From Caballeronia temeraria (GTDB taxonomy: Bacteria; Pseudomonadota; Gammaproteobacteria; Burkholderiales; Burkholderiaceae), in the NCBI RefSeq assembly GCF_001544795.2, contig NZ_FCOI02000013.1:1-64000 (forward strand): a DNA stretch of 64,000 nucleotides, read 5' to 3'. A model generated the notes under the pieces. The model was given only the letters and a program-made list of their open reading frames with translations. It had not been told where the DNA came from and made no database searches. Shown in pieces: positions 1 to 7,451 of this stretch (the first letter of the stretch is position 1; each line of letters starts with the position of its first letter). The translations under genes were made by a program, and so were the position numbers.

Positions 1-1
1 T

Positions 2-1117
2 GCGACGTACTTCGATGTGAACGGCGTCATGCAAACCGCAGCGCCGAACGTCGCGCGGTTTGATCACGAACCGGTCAACGGGCAATTGCGCGGGCTGCTG
101 CTGGAGGGCACGCGAAGCAACCTCGTCCCGAGCAGCACGGTCTTCTCGGCGAGTGCGCGCTGCAGTGTGACCGCATCGAGCAGAGCGGCGCCGGACGGCG
201 TGACGATAGCGCGCAAGATTGCGGAAGACAGCACAGCGGGGGCGACGCACTATTCAGCGCAATATCTGAATGTGCCGGCGGGGCAGACCTACGCGCATTC
301 CGTATACGCGGCACCCGATGGGCGCACGCAGTGCGGGCTGATGTTCATCGGTGCGAATGCCTATGCTGCAAATCCGTATGCTGTGTTCGATCTGACGACA
401 GGCACCGTGCTCAACACAACGCGCAGCATCACGGCGTCGGCGCAGAAGTGCGCGAATGGCTTCTGCCGAGTGCAGGCGATTGCCACTACGGCCAATGCCG
501 ACACTGCTGCCGGATTCCTCCTCATGCCAGCGAAAGACGGCAAGGTCGCATACGACGGAGATGGTCGAAGTGGCATCGATGTCTTCGGGCGGCAGGTCGA
601 GCAATTCGGATTCCCGTCGAGCTACGTCCCGACTTCGGGGGCATCAGCGACACGCGCGGCGGATCTCACGACGACGACCGATCTGAGCTGGCTCACTGCC
701 AGCGAAGGGACGATCGTGGTCGATGCAGCTTTCGTGGGCGTCCTGGGCGGAGGAATGTTCGCGGTTTCGCTCGACGACGGAACGAATAACGGCATCGGTA
801 TTTATAAGGTCAACGGAAACGGGACCATCGCTGCGTTCAGCGGCGGAGCGGAAAGTTCGTCGCTCGGCTCCGTGAAAGATCGAGAACGCTTTCGTGCGGG
901 GATCGGATGGAGCGCGCGGGGCGCGTCGGCATCGGCAAGTCTCGATGGCGCGCGCTCCATCACGATCGCCCAGACGGCAGCGGTGAACCCGGTCGCGCTG
1001 TCGCTGGGATCGGGACGCGGCGGCGCCTTCGCGTCGAGCATCTGGATCCGCTCGCTTCAGTACTGGCCGCGACGCCTGAGCGATGCCGAGCTCTCCGATG
1101 CCACAACGCTCACATGA
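2..1117 (+). CDS. phage tail fibre / spike-like protein, 5' truncated by window edge
   Basis: The reading frame is open from base 2, so the gene starts before the window; the GTG at 17 is only an internal in-frame codon. About 371 residues are visible, ending in TGA at 1115-1117. The protein is rich in Thr, Ser, Ala and Gly. A motif near its visible start (YFDVNGVMQTAAPNVARFDH) and the later LLLEGTRSNL and FPSSYVPTSGA stretches are typical, from my memory of the family, of tail-fibre or head-spike proteins of temperate phages in Burkholderia and relatives, where a jelly-roll, lectin-like C-terminal domain is common. The lytic enzyme and holin-like genes that follow on the same strand support a phage structural role. 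Receptor specificity cannot be read from the sequence. Confidence 0.7.
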   Translation, partial: ATYFDVNGVMQTAAPNVARFDHEPVNGQLRGLLLEGTRSNLVPSSTVFSASARCSVTASSRAAPDGVTIARKIAEDSTAGATHYSAQYLNVPAGQTYAHSVYAAPDGRTQCGLMFIGANAYAANPYAVFDLTTGTVLNTTRSITASAQKCANGFCRVQAIATTANADTAAGFLLMPAKDGKVAYDGDGRSGIDVFGRQVEQFGFPSSYVPTSGASATRAADLTTTTDLSWLTASEGTIVVDAAFVGVLGGGMFAVSLDDGTNNGIGIYKVNGNGTIAAFSGGAESSSLGSVKDRERFRAGIGWSARGASASASLDGARSITIAQTAAVNPVALSLGSGRGGAFASSIWIRSLQYWPRRLSDAELSDATTLT

Positions 1118-1141
1118 CGCCGGACACATAACACACCAGCC

Positions 1142-1164
1142 AGCCGCCTTCGGGCGGCTTTTTT
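1142..1164 (+). terminator. Rho-independent terminator after tail-fibre gene
   Basis: A perfect 7-bp stem AGCCGCC/GGCGGCT (1142-1148 with 1153-1159) with a stable TTCG loop is followed by a run of six T. It separates the structural gene from the lysis cassette. The lytic enzyme ribosome site lies only a few bases downstream, so read-through or a promoter inside the tail gene must feed the cassette. Confidence 0.85.
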
Positions 1165-1182
1165 ACTTTGGAGATCGCCCGA

Positions 1183-1695
1183 ATGACGTTGGACGAAGTT
1201 GTAAATACTGCAATCGGGCCCGCACTCGACATTCTGCCGCGCGCGATGGACTCGGCACCCGCGCGCGTGATGCTGCTTTCGATCGGGCAACAGGAGTCGG
1301 GCTTTGTCGCGCGTCGTCAGATGGGCGGCGGTCCTGCCCGGGGGCTTTGGCAGTTCGAGCAGGGCACGCAGGTGTCGCGCGGTGGCGTATGGGGCGTGTT
1401 TCTTCATGACGCTTCTCGATACTGGTTGAGCGTGTTGTGCGGCGCGCGTCGCGTCGCCTTCGATCCGGTCGTCATCTATTCTGCTCTTGAGCGCGATGAC
1501 GTGCTTGCGGCTGGCGTTGCCCGCCTCATGCTGTTCACGGATCCTGGCAAACTGCCTGCCGTCGATGATGCGGCCGGCGCGTGGGCTTTGTATCTGCGCA
1601 CCTGGCGACCCGGGAAGCCTCGGCCGGAGACGTGGAGCGCCTATCACTTGCGAGCCGTGGCTGTTGCGTCGAAGGCGGATGCGGGGGCAAATTGA
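1183..1695 (+). CDS. phage lytic transglycosylase / endolysin-like protein
   Basis: A 170-residue protein. The ATG at 1183 is preferred to the upstream TTG at 1168 because GGAG (1170-1173) lies 9 bases before it. The segment LLSIGQQESGF (Glu near residue 38 as candidate catalytic acid) followed by GLWQFE matches the E-S and GLMQ motifs of the lysozyme-like SLT/goose-lysozyme fold. It would cleave peptidoglycan at lysis or during DNA entry. There is no obvious signal peptide, so export would depend on the holin-like protein encoded next. The stop codon overlaps the start of the next gene. It could instead be a virion-associated hydrolase; the position just before holin-like genes favours lysis. 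Confidence 0.65.
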   Translation: MTLDEVVNTAIGPALDILPRAMDSAPARVMLLSIGQQESGFVARRQMGGGPARGLWQFEQGTQVSRGGVWGVFLHDASRYWLSVLCGARRVAFDPVVIYSALERDDVLAAGVARLMLFTDPGKLPAVDDAAGAWALYLRTWRPGKPRPETWSAYHLRAVAVASKADAGAN

Positions 1696-2033
1696 CCTTT
1701 ACCGAATTTCTCGCGAGTCCGCAGTCAGTTATCGCTGCTGGCGTATCGGGTTCCATTGCACGGATGACGTTTAGACCGCCGAAAGGCACGGTACTGATTG
1801 TCACGCACGTTCTGATCGGCGCGCTTGTCGCGATCTTCGCAGTGCCGGCTGCGGTCGAATTCTGGGGCTCGGGGCGAAGCCTCGATTGGCAGCGCGGTAT
1901 CGCGTTCGCCGTTGGTTTCGTCGGACCAAACATTGCCGAGATTCTCCTGCGTCTCGTCGATAGCCGCGGCGAAGAAGTCGGCGACGGCTTGATCGACCGG
2001 TTTTTCCCAACACGAAAGAAGGACACGCAATGA
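1692..2033 (+). CDS. phage holin-like membrane protein
   Basis: About 113 residues if translation starts at the TTG at 1692, which overlaps the TGA of the lytic enzyme gene (ATTGA). The open frame reaches back to 1581 but that part only duplicates the upstream gene in another frame. A hydrophobic segment (TVLIVTHVLIGALVAIFAVP, residues ~30-52) and a second weaker one (GIAFAVGFVGPNIAEILL) are followed by a charged tail ending RFFPTRKKDTQ. Size, topology and position after a muralytic enzyme fit a holin that releases it. The TTG start and translational coupling are inferences; the ATG at about residue 25 (MTFRPPKGT) is an alternative. Confidence 0.6.
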   Translation: MTFTEFLASPQSVIAAGVSGSIARMTFRPPKGTVLIVTHVLIGALVAIFAVPAAVEFWGSGRSLDWQRGIAFAVGFVGPNIAEILLRLVDSRGEEVGDGLIDRFFPTRKKDTQ

Positions 2034-2290
2034 CCATCCCTGCATCGGTGTATTGCATCTGGAATGTCGCGATTCTCGTGGCGTGTGCCTGGCTGATGAG
2101 TCGGCGCAACCAAGCGCGGGCGTGGATCGTACTACTGTCTCCGCTTCTCGCGGGCGTTATCTGGAACATCGCCGCGCTGCGCTGGCTCGGCTACGACAAA
2201 GTCGCGACGTCCGAGCAACTCGTCATGGTGGGTATTACGATCGTTCTGGGCGGCCTGATCTTTCTGCGCCGGCCGCTGGTCACGCGGTGA
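2030..2290 (+). CDS. small phage membrane protein (second holin / lysis accessory candidate)
   Basis: An 86-residue protein coupled to the preceding gene by an ATGA overlap, with a purine-rich GAAAGAAGGA stretch just upstream as ribosome site. It has three hydrophobic stretches (about residues 5-22, 32-52 and 64-80) separated by short basic loops (SRRNQAR) and ends RRPLVTR. Small multi-spanning proteins at this place in phage lysis cassettes are often second holins, antiholins or pinholins. No specific family is recognised. No Rz/Rz1-like spanin pair is visible after it, so this is the last phage gene I can support. Confidence 0.5.
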   Translation: MTIPASVYCIWNVAILVACAWLMSRRNQARAWIVLLSPLLAGVIWNIAALRWLGYDKVATSEQLVMVGITIVLGGLIFLRRPLVTR

Positions 2291-2761
2291 GGCGAACGAG
2301 GACATTCGGGCGAAGCCGCTCGACACGGTAGCGCGTTGCCTCAGGGCTTCGATGAACACGGGTGGCCGGCGGAGTGGCTGACATTCCGTGCGCCCGGACC
2401 GCCGCGCGCAGGGCGGACGCGACTTGGTCATTGTGGACGGGTACGGCGGCGCCGTGCGGGGGATTCTTTGCGGCCAACGGTGTTGGAGTCGTCCAAAACT
2501 CGCTTGTAACCTATTGATTAAACGAGTGCGTCGCTGTGCGGCAGTGTGCAGCGCCGGAGAGGGGCAAACGAGGCGCAAAGTCTTTTGGTGTAAGGCTCTC
2601 AGCGATTTCCCGCGATATTCTCCGACCAGACGTCGATATAAAAAAGCGAACGGCGCGAGTGCGCCGTTTTGACTGAACCGGGCGGACGTCGCGTTCGGGC
2701 GAAATCCGCAAAACCGGTATGTTAGCGCGTGCGGGCAGCCGGCGCGCGTCTGCCCGACACA
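2291..2761. other. 471-bp gap: presumed prophage/host junction
   Basis: No convincing gene. ORFs here (for example 2388-2672) lack ribosome sites and family features. The base composition becomes more AT-rich at 2500-2650. The change from phage lysis genes to ordinary metabolism means an attachment site probably lies in this stretch, but the partner copy lies outside the window and no tRNA or tmRNA 3' end is recognisable, so its position cannot be set. Confidence 0.4.
2639..2670 (-). terminator. bidirectional terminator at end of flavoprotein gene
   Basis: An 8-bp perfect stem AACGGCGC/GCGCCGTT (2649-2656 with 2661-2668) with a 4-base loop. On the minus strand it is followed within three bases by six T (2640-2645), and on the plus strand by four T. 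It lies 90 bp beyond the stop of the minus-strand oxidoreductase gene and could also stop phage transcription coming from the left. Confidence 0.75.
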
Positions 2762-4102
2762 TCAGAAGCCGCCGTCGATCTCGATCTTGCTGCCGTCGAA
2801 AAAGCGCGACAGCCGGAATGCGCGCGGATCGACGAGCGGCGCGTCGTTCGCGACGAGATCCGCCATCAGTTGGCCCGCGCCCGGCCCGATGCCGAAGCCG
2901 TGCCCCGAAAAACCCGTCGCGACGAAGAGCCCGGGTTTGCCATCGACATCGGAGATGACCGGCACGGCATCCGGCGTCACGTCGATATAACCGGCCCACG
3001 CCTGTTCGATGCGCACGTGTGACAGCGCCGGAAAGAGCTTGCGAAACTCCGTGACCGCCGCCTCGTTGAACGATTCGACGGGCGCCGGATCGAGCGTGCG
3101 CGCGGTCTCGAAGACGGTCGGCCGATCGAGCGGCCAGCGGCGCGGCCGGCGCCATTCCTCGACGAAGCGCGCGTTGAGCCCGAGCTTGATCGAGCCGATC
3201 TGACTCTTGAGCGCAGGCAGAAACTTGGCAAACAGACGAAAGCTGTCGGGCGTGATGTCGTGATAGCTGTGAAACGCGTTGGCGATGGTGTAGCCGCCAT
3301 CCAGACGTTTTCGATAGCCCATTTCCTGATTGCACGCGCTCACGTCCGGGCCGCCTTCGAGCGGCGCGGTGCGCATGACCGACGAGCGCACCATGAGTTG
3401 CGGCACGTCGACGCCGAGACTGCCCGCGAAATAGCGCGTCCACGCGCCGCCCGCGACGACCACGCTCGAACACCGGATGCGCCCGTATTCGGTGACCACG
3501 CCGCGGATCGCGCCGCCGCTCGTTTCGATGCCGCGCACCGCGCAGGGCGTGAGCACTTTCACGCCGCGTTCGCGCAACGCGGCGGCCATCGCGGGCACAG
3601 CGCGTTGCGGTTCGGCGCGGCCATCGCCCGGTGTGTAGATGCCGCCCGCGAAACGTCGCGACGTGCCCGACATCAACGCGCCGGTTTCCTCCGGCGAAAC
3701 GATGCGCGAATCGAGCGCGTCGCGGCCCGCGAGCGAGACGGCGCGCGCGAGCCACGCTGCGTGATCGGCGAGGGCGTCGGCGTCGTCGGCGGCGTAGAGG
3801 ATGCCGCATTCGCGAAAGCCCGTGTCGATGCCCAGTTCCGCATCGATGCGCCGCCAGAGCTTCAGACTTTCCAGGCTCAGTTCGAGCTCGCGCAAGTCGC
3901 GATGCGTCGCGCGGCACCAGCCCCAGTTGCGGCTCGACTGCTCGCCGGCGATATAACCCTTCTCGCACACGGCGACCGACAGCCCCTTGTCGGCGAGCGC
4001 GCGCGCCGTGCTGATGCCGATCACGCCGCCGCCCACGATGACGATATCGACGTAATCGGGAATCGCGCGGTCTTCGGTAATGCGTTCTGTAGGTGGACCC
4101 AT
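2762..4102 (-). CDS. FAD-dependent oxidoreductase, D-amino-acid oxidase/dehydrogenase family
   Basis: A 446-residue protein. The dinucleotide-binding motif IVIVGGGVIGISTARAL (residues ~20-36) and the distal IGPGAGQLMADLV segment mark the DAO superfamily (DadA, glycine/sarcosine oxidase, SoxB). The C-terminal GLFVATGFSGHGFGIGPG is the typical flavin-contacting motif. The family oxidises primary or secondary amines such as D-amino acids, sarcosine or opines; the substrate cannot be assigned here. It is transcribed alone, divergently from the OsmC gene across a ~175-bp region, and its end carries a terminator. Confidence 0.85.
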   Translation of the reverse strand: MGPPTERITEDRAIPDYVDIVIVGGGVIGISTARALADKGLSVAVCEKGYIAGEQSSRNWGWCRATHRDLRELELSLESLKLWRRIDAELGIDTGFRECGILYAADDADALADHAAWLARAVSLAGRDALDSRIVSPEETGALMSGTSRRFAGGIYTPGDGRAEPQRAVPAMAAALRERGVKVLTPCAVRGIETSGGAIRGVVTEYGRIRCSSVVVAGGAWTRYFAGSLGVDVPQLMVRSSVMRTAPLEGGPDVSACNQEMGYRKRLDGGYTIANAFHSYHDITPDSFRLFAKFLPALKSQIGSIKLGLNARFVEEWRRPRRWPLDRPTVFETARTLDPAPVESFNEAAVTEFRKLFPALSHVRIEQAWAGYIDVTPDAVPVISDVDGKPGLFVATGFSGHGFGIGPGAGQLMADLVANDAPLVDPRAFRLSRFFDGSKIEIDGGF

Positions 4103-4277
4103 GTGACGTGTCGTTGTGTTTTGTTATCGCGAACGGGCGATGATAGTCCAATGCGCGGCCTTCCTGCACCCGCTGGCCCGATCGGCTACGATGCAAGCGC
4201 TCAGGCTATCGAAGGGCGCCGGACCGGGCACGGCGCATGCGAATCGTCAGTTCCAATTCCATCTCTGGAGAACTCTC

Positions 4278-4709
4278 GTGCAAAAGACAGCATCGGCAAA
4301 ATGGAGCGGCGGCATCAAGGACGGCAAGGGTTTCATCTCGACGCAAACCGGCGTGCTGAACGAAGCGCCGTACGGCTTCAAGTCGCGCTTCGAGGAAGGT
4401 CCGGGCACGAATCCGGAAGAGCTGATCGGCGCGGCGCACGCGGGCTGTTTCACGATGGCGCTCTCGCTGCAGCTCGAAATGGCCGGCATGAAGGCCGAAA
4501 GCCTCGAAACGAAATCGACGGTCACGCTCGACAAGGACGGCGACGGCTTCACGATCACCGCGTGCCAGCTCGATCTGAAGGCGAAGATTCCCGGCGCCGA
4601 CAAAGCCGCATTCGACAAGGCCGCGCAGGCCGCGAAAGAGGGCTGTCCGGTGTCGAAGCTCTTCGCGGGCAATGCAAAAATCACGTTGAACGCCGAACTG
4701 GTTTCGTAA
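4278..4709 (+). CDS. OsmC family peroxiredoxin
   Basis: A 143-residue protein starting at GTG 4278 with GGAG seven bases upstream; the frame is open further upstream but that part has no family similarity. It carries the two redox cysteines of the OsmC/Ohr family: Cys57 in GAAHAGCFTMAL and Cys123 in EGCPVSKLFAG. The family reduces organic hydroperoxides in the cytoplasm with thiol donors. The GTNPEELIGAAHAGCF context resembles the OsmC branch more than Ohr. It ends in a strong convergent terminator shared with the LysR gene. Confidence 0.88.
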   Translation: MQKTASAKWSGGIKDGKGFISTQTGVLNEAPYGFKSRFEEGPGTNPEELIGAAHAGCFTMALSLQLEMAGMKAESLETKSTVTLDKDGDGFTITACQLDLKAKIPGADKAAFDKAAQAAKEGCPVSKLFAGNAKITLNAELVS

Positions 4710-4730
4710 GCGGCTCAGCAGTTCAAACAG

Positions 4731-4767
4731 AAACGCGGACGGGCACCTCACCCGTCCGCGTTTTTTT
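4731..4767. terminator. strong bidirectional terminator between osmC-like and lysR
   Basis: A 13-bp perfect stem AAACGCGGACGGG/CCCGTCCGCGTTT (4731-4743 with 4751-4763) with a 7-base loop, and T runs on both strands (TTTTTTT on plus, AAA on the other arm). It serves the plus-strand OsmC gene. The minus-strand LysR stop codon lies in the loop (4748-4750). Confidence 0.9.
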
Positions 4768-5710
4768 CGCGCGTGAGTTCCTCGATGATGAGCCTTGCAG
4801 GCGCCGGCAACGCCGCGCCTTTTCGCGTCACGACGCCATACGGCTCCGTGCGCGAACGCACCGCGAGGGCGAGCCGCTTCGCGAGTCCGTGTCCGGCGAG
4901 AAACGTCGCCATGTCGAGCGGCATCATCGCGACGAGTGTCGGATCGCGTTGCAGCAGCAGGACGGTCGTGATCGTCGACGCCGTTTCGATCGGATGCAGC
5001 GGCAACGGCAGGCCCGCTTCCTTGAACTCGCGCTCGTAGAGGCTGCGGATCGGCATGATGGCCGGATAGACGATCCAGCGGCTCGACGCGAGTTCGCTCA
5101 GCTCGACGCGCGGCGCATCGACGAGCGCATGCGCGACGCCCGCGACGATCGCGAGCGGCTCGTCGCGCAATTCGACGTAGTGGTAGTGATCCGGCTGGCG
5201 CGCGACGCTCGCCCGGCAGATCGCGACATCGAGCCGGCCCTGATCGAGCAGCGAGAGAAGCCGCGCGCTCGTGTCTTCGACGACTTCGATGGTCAGCGCC
5301 GGCTGCCGCTCGCGCAGGCGCGCGAGTGCATCGACGAGCACGCCCGATACCGCGCCCGTGATCGCGCCGATCGCGAGCCGCCCGCCCGTGCCTTGCAGAA
5401 TCCCCGCCATTTCCTCGCGCAAATGCGCGACGTCCATGTGAATCAGCCGCGCATAGCGGATCACGCAGCGCCCGAGCTCGTTCGGCTGGATGCCTTGCGC
5501 CGAGCGCGTGAAGAGCGTGGCGCCGAGCGTCGCTTCGATCTCGCGCAGCGCCTTGGTTGCGCCGGGCTGCGTGAGCGCCATTTCATCGGCGGCGCGATGC
5601 AGCGAGCCGTGATCGTCGAGCGCGATCAGAAGGCGCAGTTGCTTGAGCCGCAGGCGCGCGGCGATGGAATCGGCATTCGGCAGCATGGTTTCGGGCGGCA
5701 TCAGGGACAA
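4748..5710 (-). CDS. LysR family regulator, divergent from the FAH/SDR/MFS operon
   Basis: A 320-residue protein with the usual N-terminal winged HTH (RLKQLRLLIALDDHGSLHRAADEMALTQPGATKALREIEA, residues ~22-60, quoted as a region rather than a motif) and a substrate-binding effector domain. The HTH variant with TQPGATKALREIE is typical of GbpR-like LysR proteins that respond to sugars or sugar acids. It lies head to head with the hydrolase gene at 5820 with only ~110 bp between, the classical arrangement for a regulator of that operon. Its stop codon lies inside the terminator loop. In-frame ATGs at residues 4 and 9 are alternative starts. Confidence 0.9.
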   Translation of the reverse strand: MSLMPPETMLPNADSIAARLRLKQLRLLIALDDHGSLHRAADEMALTQPGATKALREIEATLGATLFTRSAQGIQPNELGRCVIRYARLIHMDVAHLREEMAGILQGTGGRLAIGAITGAVSGVLVDALARLRERQPALTIEVVEDTSARLLSLLDQGRLDVAICRASVARQPDHYHYVELRDEPLAIVAGVAHALVDAPRVELSELASSRWIVYPAIMPIRSLYEREFKEAGLPLPLHPIETASTITTVLLLQRDPTLVAMMPLDMATFLAGHGLAKRLALAVRSRTEPYGVVTRKGAALPAPARLIIEELTREKNADG

Positions 5711-5819
5711 CGAGAAGATAACGGAAAGTTATTGCCCCGGCAGCAGCTTTCATTATCCAAGCCGTGCAGCGTTCTCTACATTGTGGGTTCCGTTCACCCG
5801 TATAAGGAAACACCGACTC

Positions 5820-6665
5820 ATGAAGCTGCTGCGATACGGCGCTCCCGGCCGCGAAAAGCCCGGCCTTCTCGATTCCAGCGGCGCGATCCGCGATCTGTCC
5901 GGCGTCATCGGCGACATTGCGGGCGATGCGCTGCTGCCCGAATCGTTCGCACGTCTCGCGAAGCTCGATCCGTCGACGCTGCCGGTCGTGCCTTCGGGCG
6001 AGCGCATCGGGCCGTGTGTTGGGCGCATCGGCAAGTTCATCTGCATCGGGCTGAATTATGCCGATCACGCGGCGGAATCGAATCTGCCCGTGCCGTCGGA
6101 GCCGGTCGTGTTCAACAAGTGGCTCTCGGCGGTCGTCGGCCCGAACGACGATGTGCGCATTCCGCGCGGCTCGAAGAAAACCGATTGGGAAGTGGAACTG
6201 GGCGTCGTGATCGGCAAGGGCGGCGCGTATATCGACGAAGCCGATGCGATGAGCCACGTCGCCGGTTACTGCGTCATCAACGACGTGTCCGAGCGCGAGT
6301 ATCAGATCGAGCGCGGCGGCACGTGGGACAAGGGCAAGGGCTGCGATACGTTCGGCCCGATCGGCCCGTGGCTCGTCACCGCCGACGAAGTGCCCGATCC
6401 GCACAAGCTGCCGCTCTGGCTCGAAGTCGACGGCAAGCGCTATCAGAACGGCAACACCAGCACGATGATCTTCAAGGTCGGCGAGATCGTCGCGTATCTT
6501 TCGCGCTTCATGAGCCTGCAACCGGGCGATGTCATCTCGACGGGCACGCCGCCGGGCGTCGGCATGGGACAGAAGCCGGAAGCGGTCTATCTGCGTGCGG
6601 GTCAGACGATGCGACTCGGCATCGAAGGCCTGGGCGTTCAACAGCAACGCACGGTGGACGCATGA
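5820..6665 (+). CDS. fumarylacetoacetate hydrolase family protein (2,4-diketo-3-deoxy-L-fuconate hydrolase-like)
   Basis: A 281-residue protein starting at ATG 5820 after AAGGAAA. The catalytic core starts at CIGLNYADHAAE and includes metal-binding WEVELGVVIGK and the GCDTFGPIGPW and GDVISTGTPPGVG motifs of the FAH family. Closely similar proteins work in L-fucose or L-rhamnose catabolism, hydrolysing 2,4-diketo-3-deoxy acids to pyruvate and a hydroxy acid. The next gene, coupled by an ATGA overlap, is an SDR that could make that diketo substrate. It is often misannotated as ureidoglycolate lyase. The pathway assignment is inference from the gene pair. Confidence 0.85.
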   Translation: MKLLRYGAPGREKPGLLDSSGAIRDLSGVIGDIAGDALLPESFARLAKLDPSTLPVVPSGERIGPCVGRIGKFICIGLNYADHAAESNLPVPSEPVVFNKWLSAVVGPNDDVRIPRGSKKTDWEVELGVVIGKGGAYIDEADAMSHVAGYCVINDVSEREYQIERGGTWDKGKGCDTFGPIGPWLVTADEVPDPHKLPLWLEVDGKRYQNGNTSTMIFKVGEIVAYLSRFMSLQPGDVISTGTPPGVGMGQKPEAVYLRAGQTMRLGIEGLGVQQQRTVDA

Positions 6666-7405
6666 ACCGATACGACTTCACGAAGCGGGGGGCGGTCGTG
6701 ACCGGCGGCGCGCAGGGCATCGGCTATGCGGTGGCGGAGCGGCTCATCGAAGGCGGCGCGCGCGTCGCGCTTTGGGATCGCGATGAAGGCGCGTTGTCGG
6801 AAGCGCGTGCGCGTCTGGGCGACGTGCAAACCGTGCTCGTCGATCTGACCAATCGCGAGGCCGTGATCAAAGCGACATCGCGCACGCTGGAAAACTTCGG
6901 CCAGATCGACGTCCTCGTGCACAGCGCGGGCATCGCGGGCGCGAACGCGACGGTCGCCGACTACGCGCCGGAAGAATGGTCGCGCGTGATCGACGTCGAT
7001 CTCAACGCCGCGTTCCATGTCAACCAGGCTGTCGTCAAAACGATGATCGCGCGCGGCTATGGGCGCATCGTCAATATCGCGTCGATCGCGGGCAAGGAAG
7101 GCAATCCGAACGCATCGGCGTACAGCGCGGCGAAGGCGGGCGTGATCGCGCTCACCAAGAGTCTCGGCAAGGAAACGGCGGGCCTCGATATCGCGGTGAA
7201 CGCCGTGACGCCCGCCGCCGCGCGCACGAAGATCTTCGACCAGATGAAGCAGGAACACATCGACTACATGCTGTCGAAAATTCCGCGCGGACGCTTCGTC
7301 GAAGTGAACGAGATCGCGGCGATGGTCGCCTTCCTCGCTTCGTCGGAGAACTCGTTCACGACGGGCGCGGTGTTCGATCTCTCCGGAGGACGCGCGACTT
7401 ACTGA
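6662..7405 (+). CDS. SDR family oxidoreductase (candidate 2-keto-3-deoxy-sugar-acid 4-dehydrogenase)
   Basis: A 247-residue classical short-chain dehydrogenase whose ATG overlaps the previous stop. The Rossmann motif TGGAQGIG (near residue 14) binds NAD(P). The NAG-like HSAGIAG, the catalytic Ser in IVNIASIAG and the YSAAK Tyr-Lys pair are present. The C-terminal FDLSGGRATY is the usual SDR end. Linked to an FAH-family hydrolase and an ACS-type transporter, it fits oxidation of a 2-keto-3-deoxy acid to the 2,4-diketo acid. No dehydratase or aldose dehydrogenase is adjacent, so the substrate must be made elsewhere or taken up. Confidence 0.85.
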   Translation: MNRYDFTKRGAVVTGGAQGIGYAVAERLIEGGARVALWDRDEGALSEARARLGDVQTVLVDLTNREAVIKATSRTLENFGQIDVLVHSAGIAGANATVADYAPEEWSRVIDVDLNAAFHVNQAVVKTMIARGYGRIVNIASIAGKEGNPNASAYSAAKAGVIALTKSLGKETAGLDIAVNAVTPAAARTKIFDQMKQEHIDYMLSKIPRGRFVEVNEIAAMVAFLASSENSFTTGAVFDLSGGRATY

Positions 7406-7451
7406 TACCCGCAGCACGTACATAACAAAGCACAGCAAGGAGACAAGCATC

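Noticed and set aside
2388-2672. 94-codon ORF between the lysis cassette and the flavoprotein gene
   Set aside because: It runs through the terminator hairpin, has no ribosome site and no recognisable features.
3260-6661. A >1100-codon open frame upstream of and fused in frame to the SDR gene
   Set aside because: It runs antisense to the flavoprotein and LysR genes and out of frame over others, is composed of Arg/Ala/Asp-rich shadow sequence, and only its last 247 codons (6662-7405) match a family. GC-rich codon bias explains the openness.
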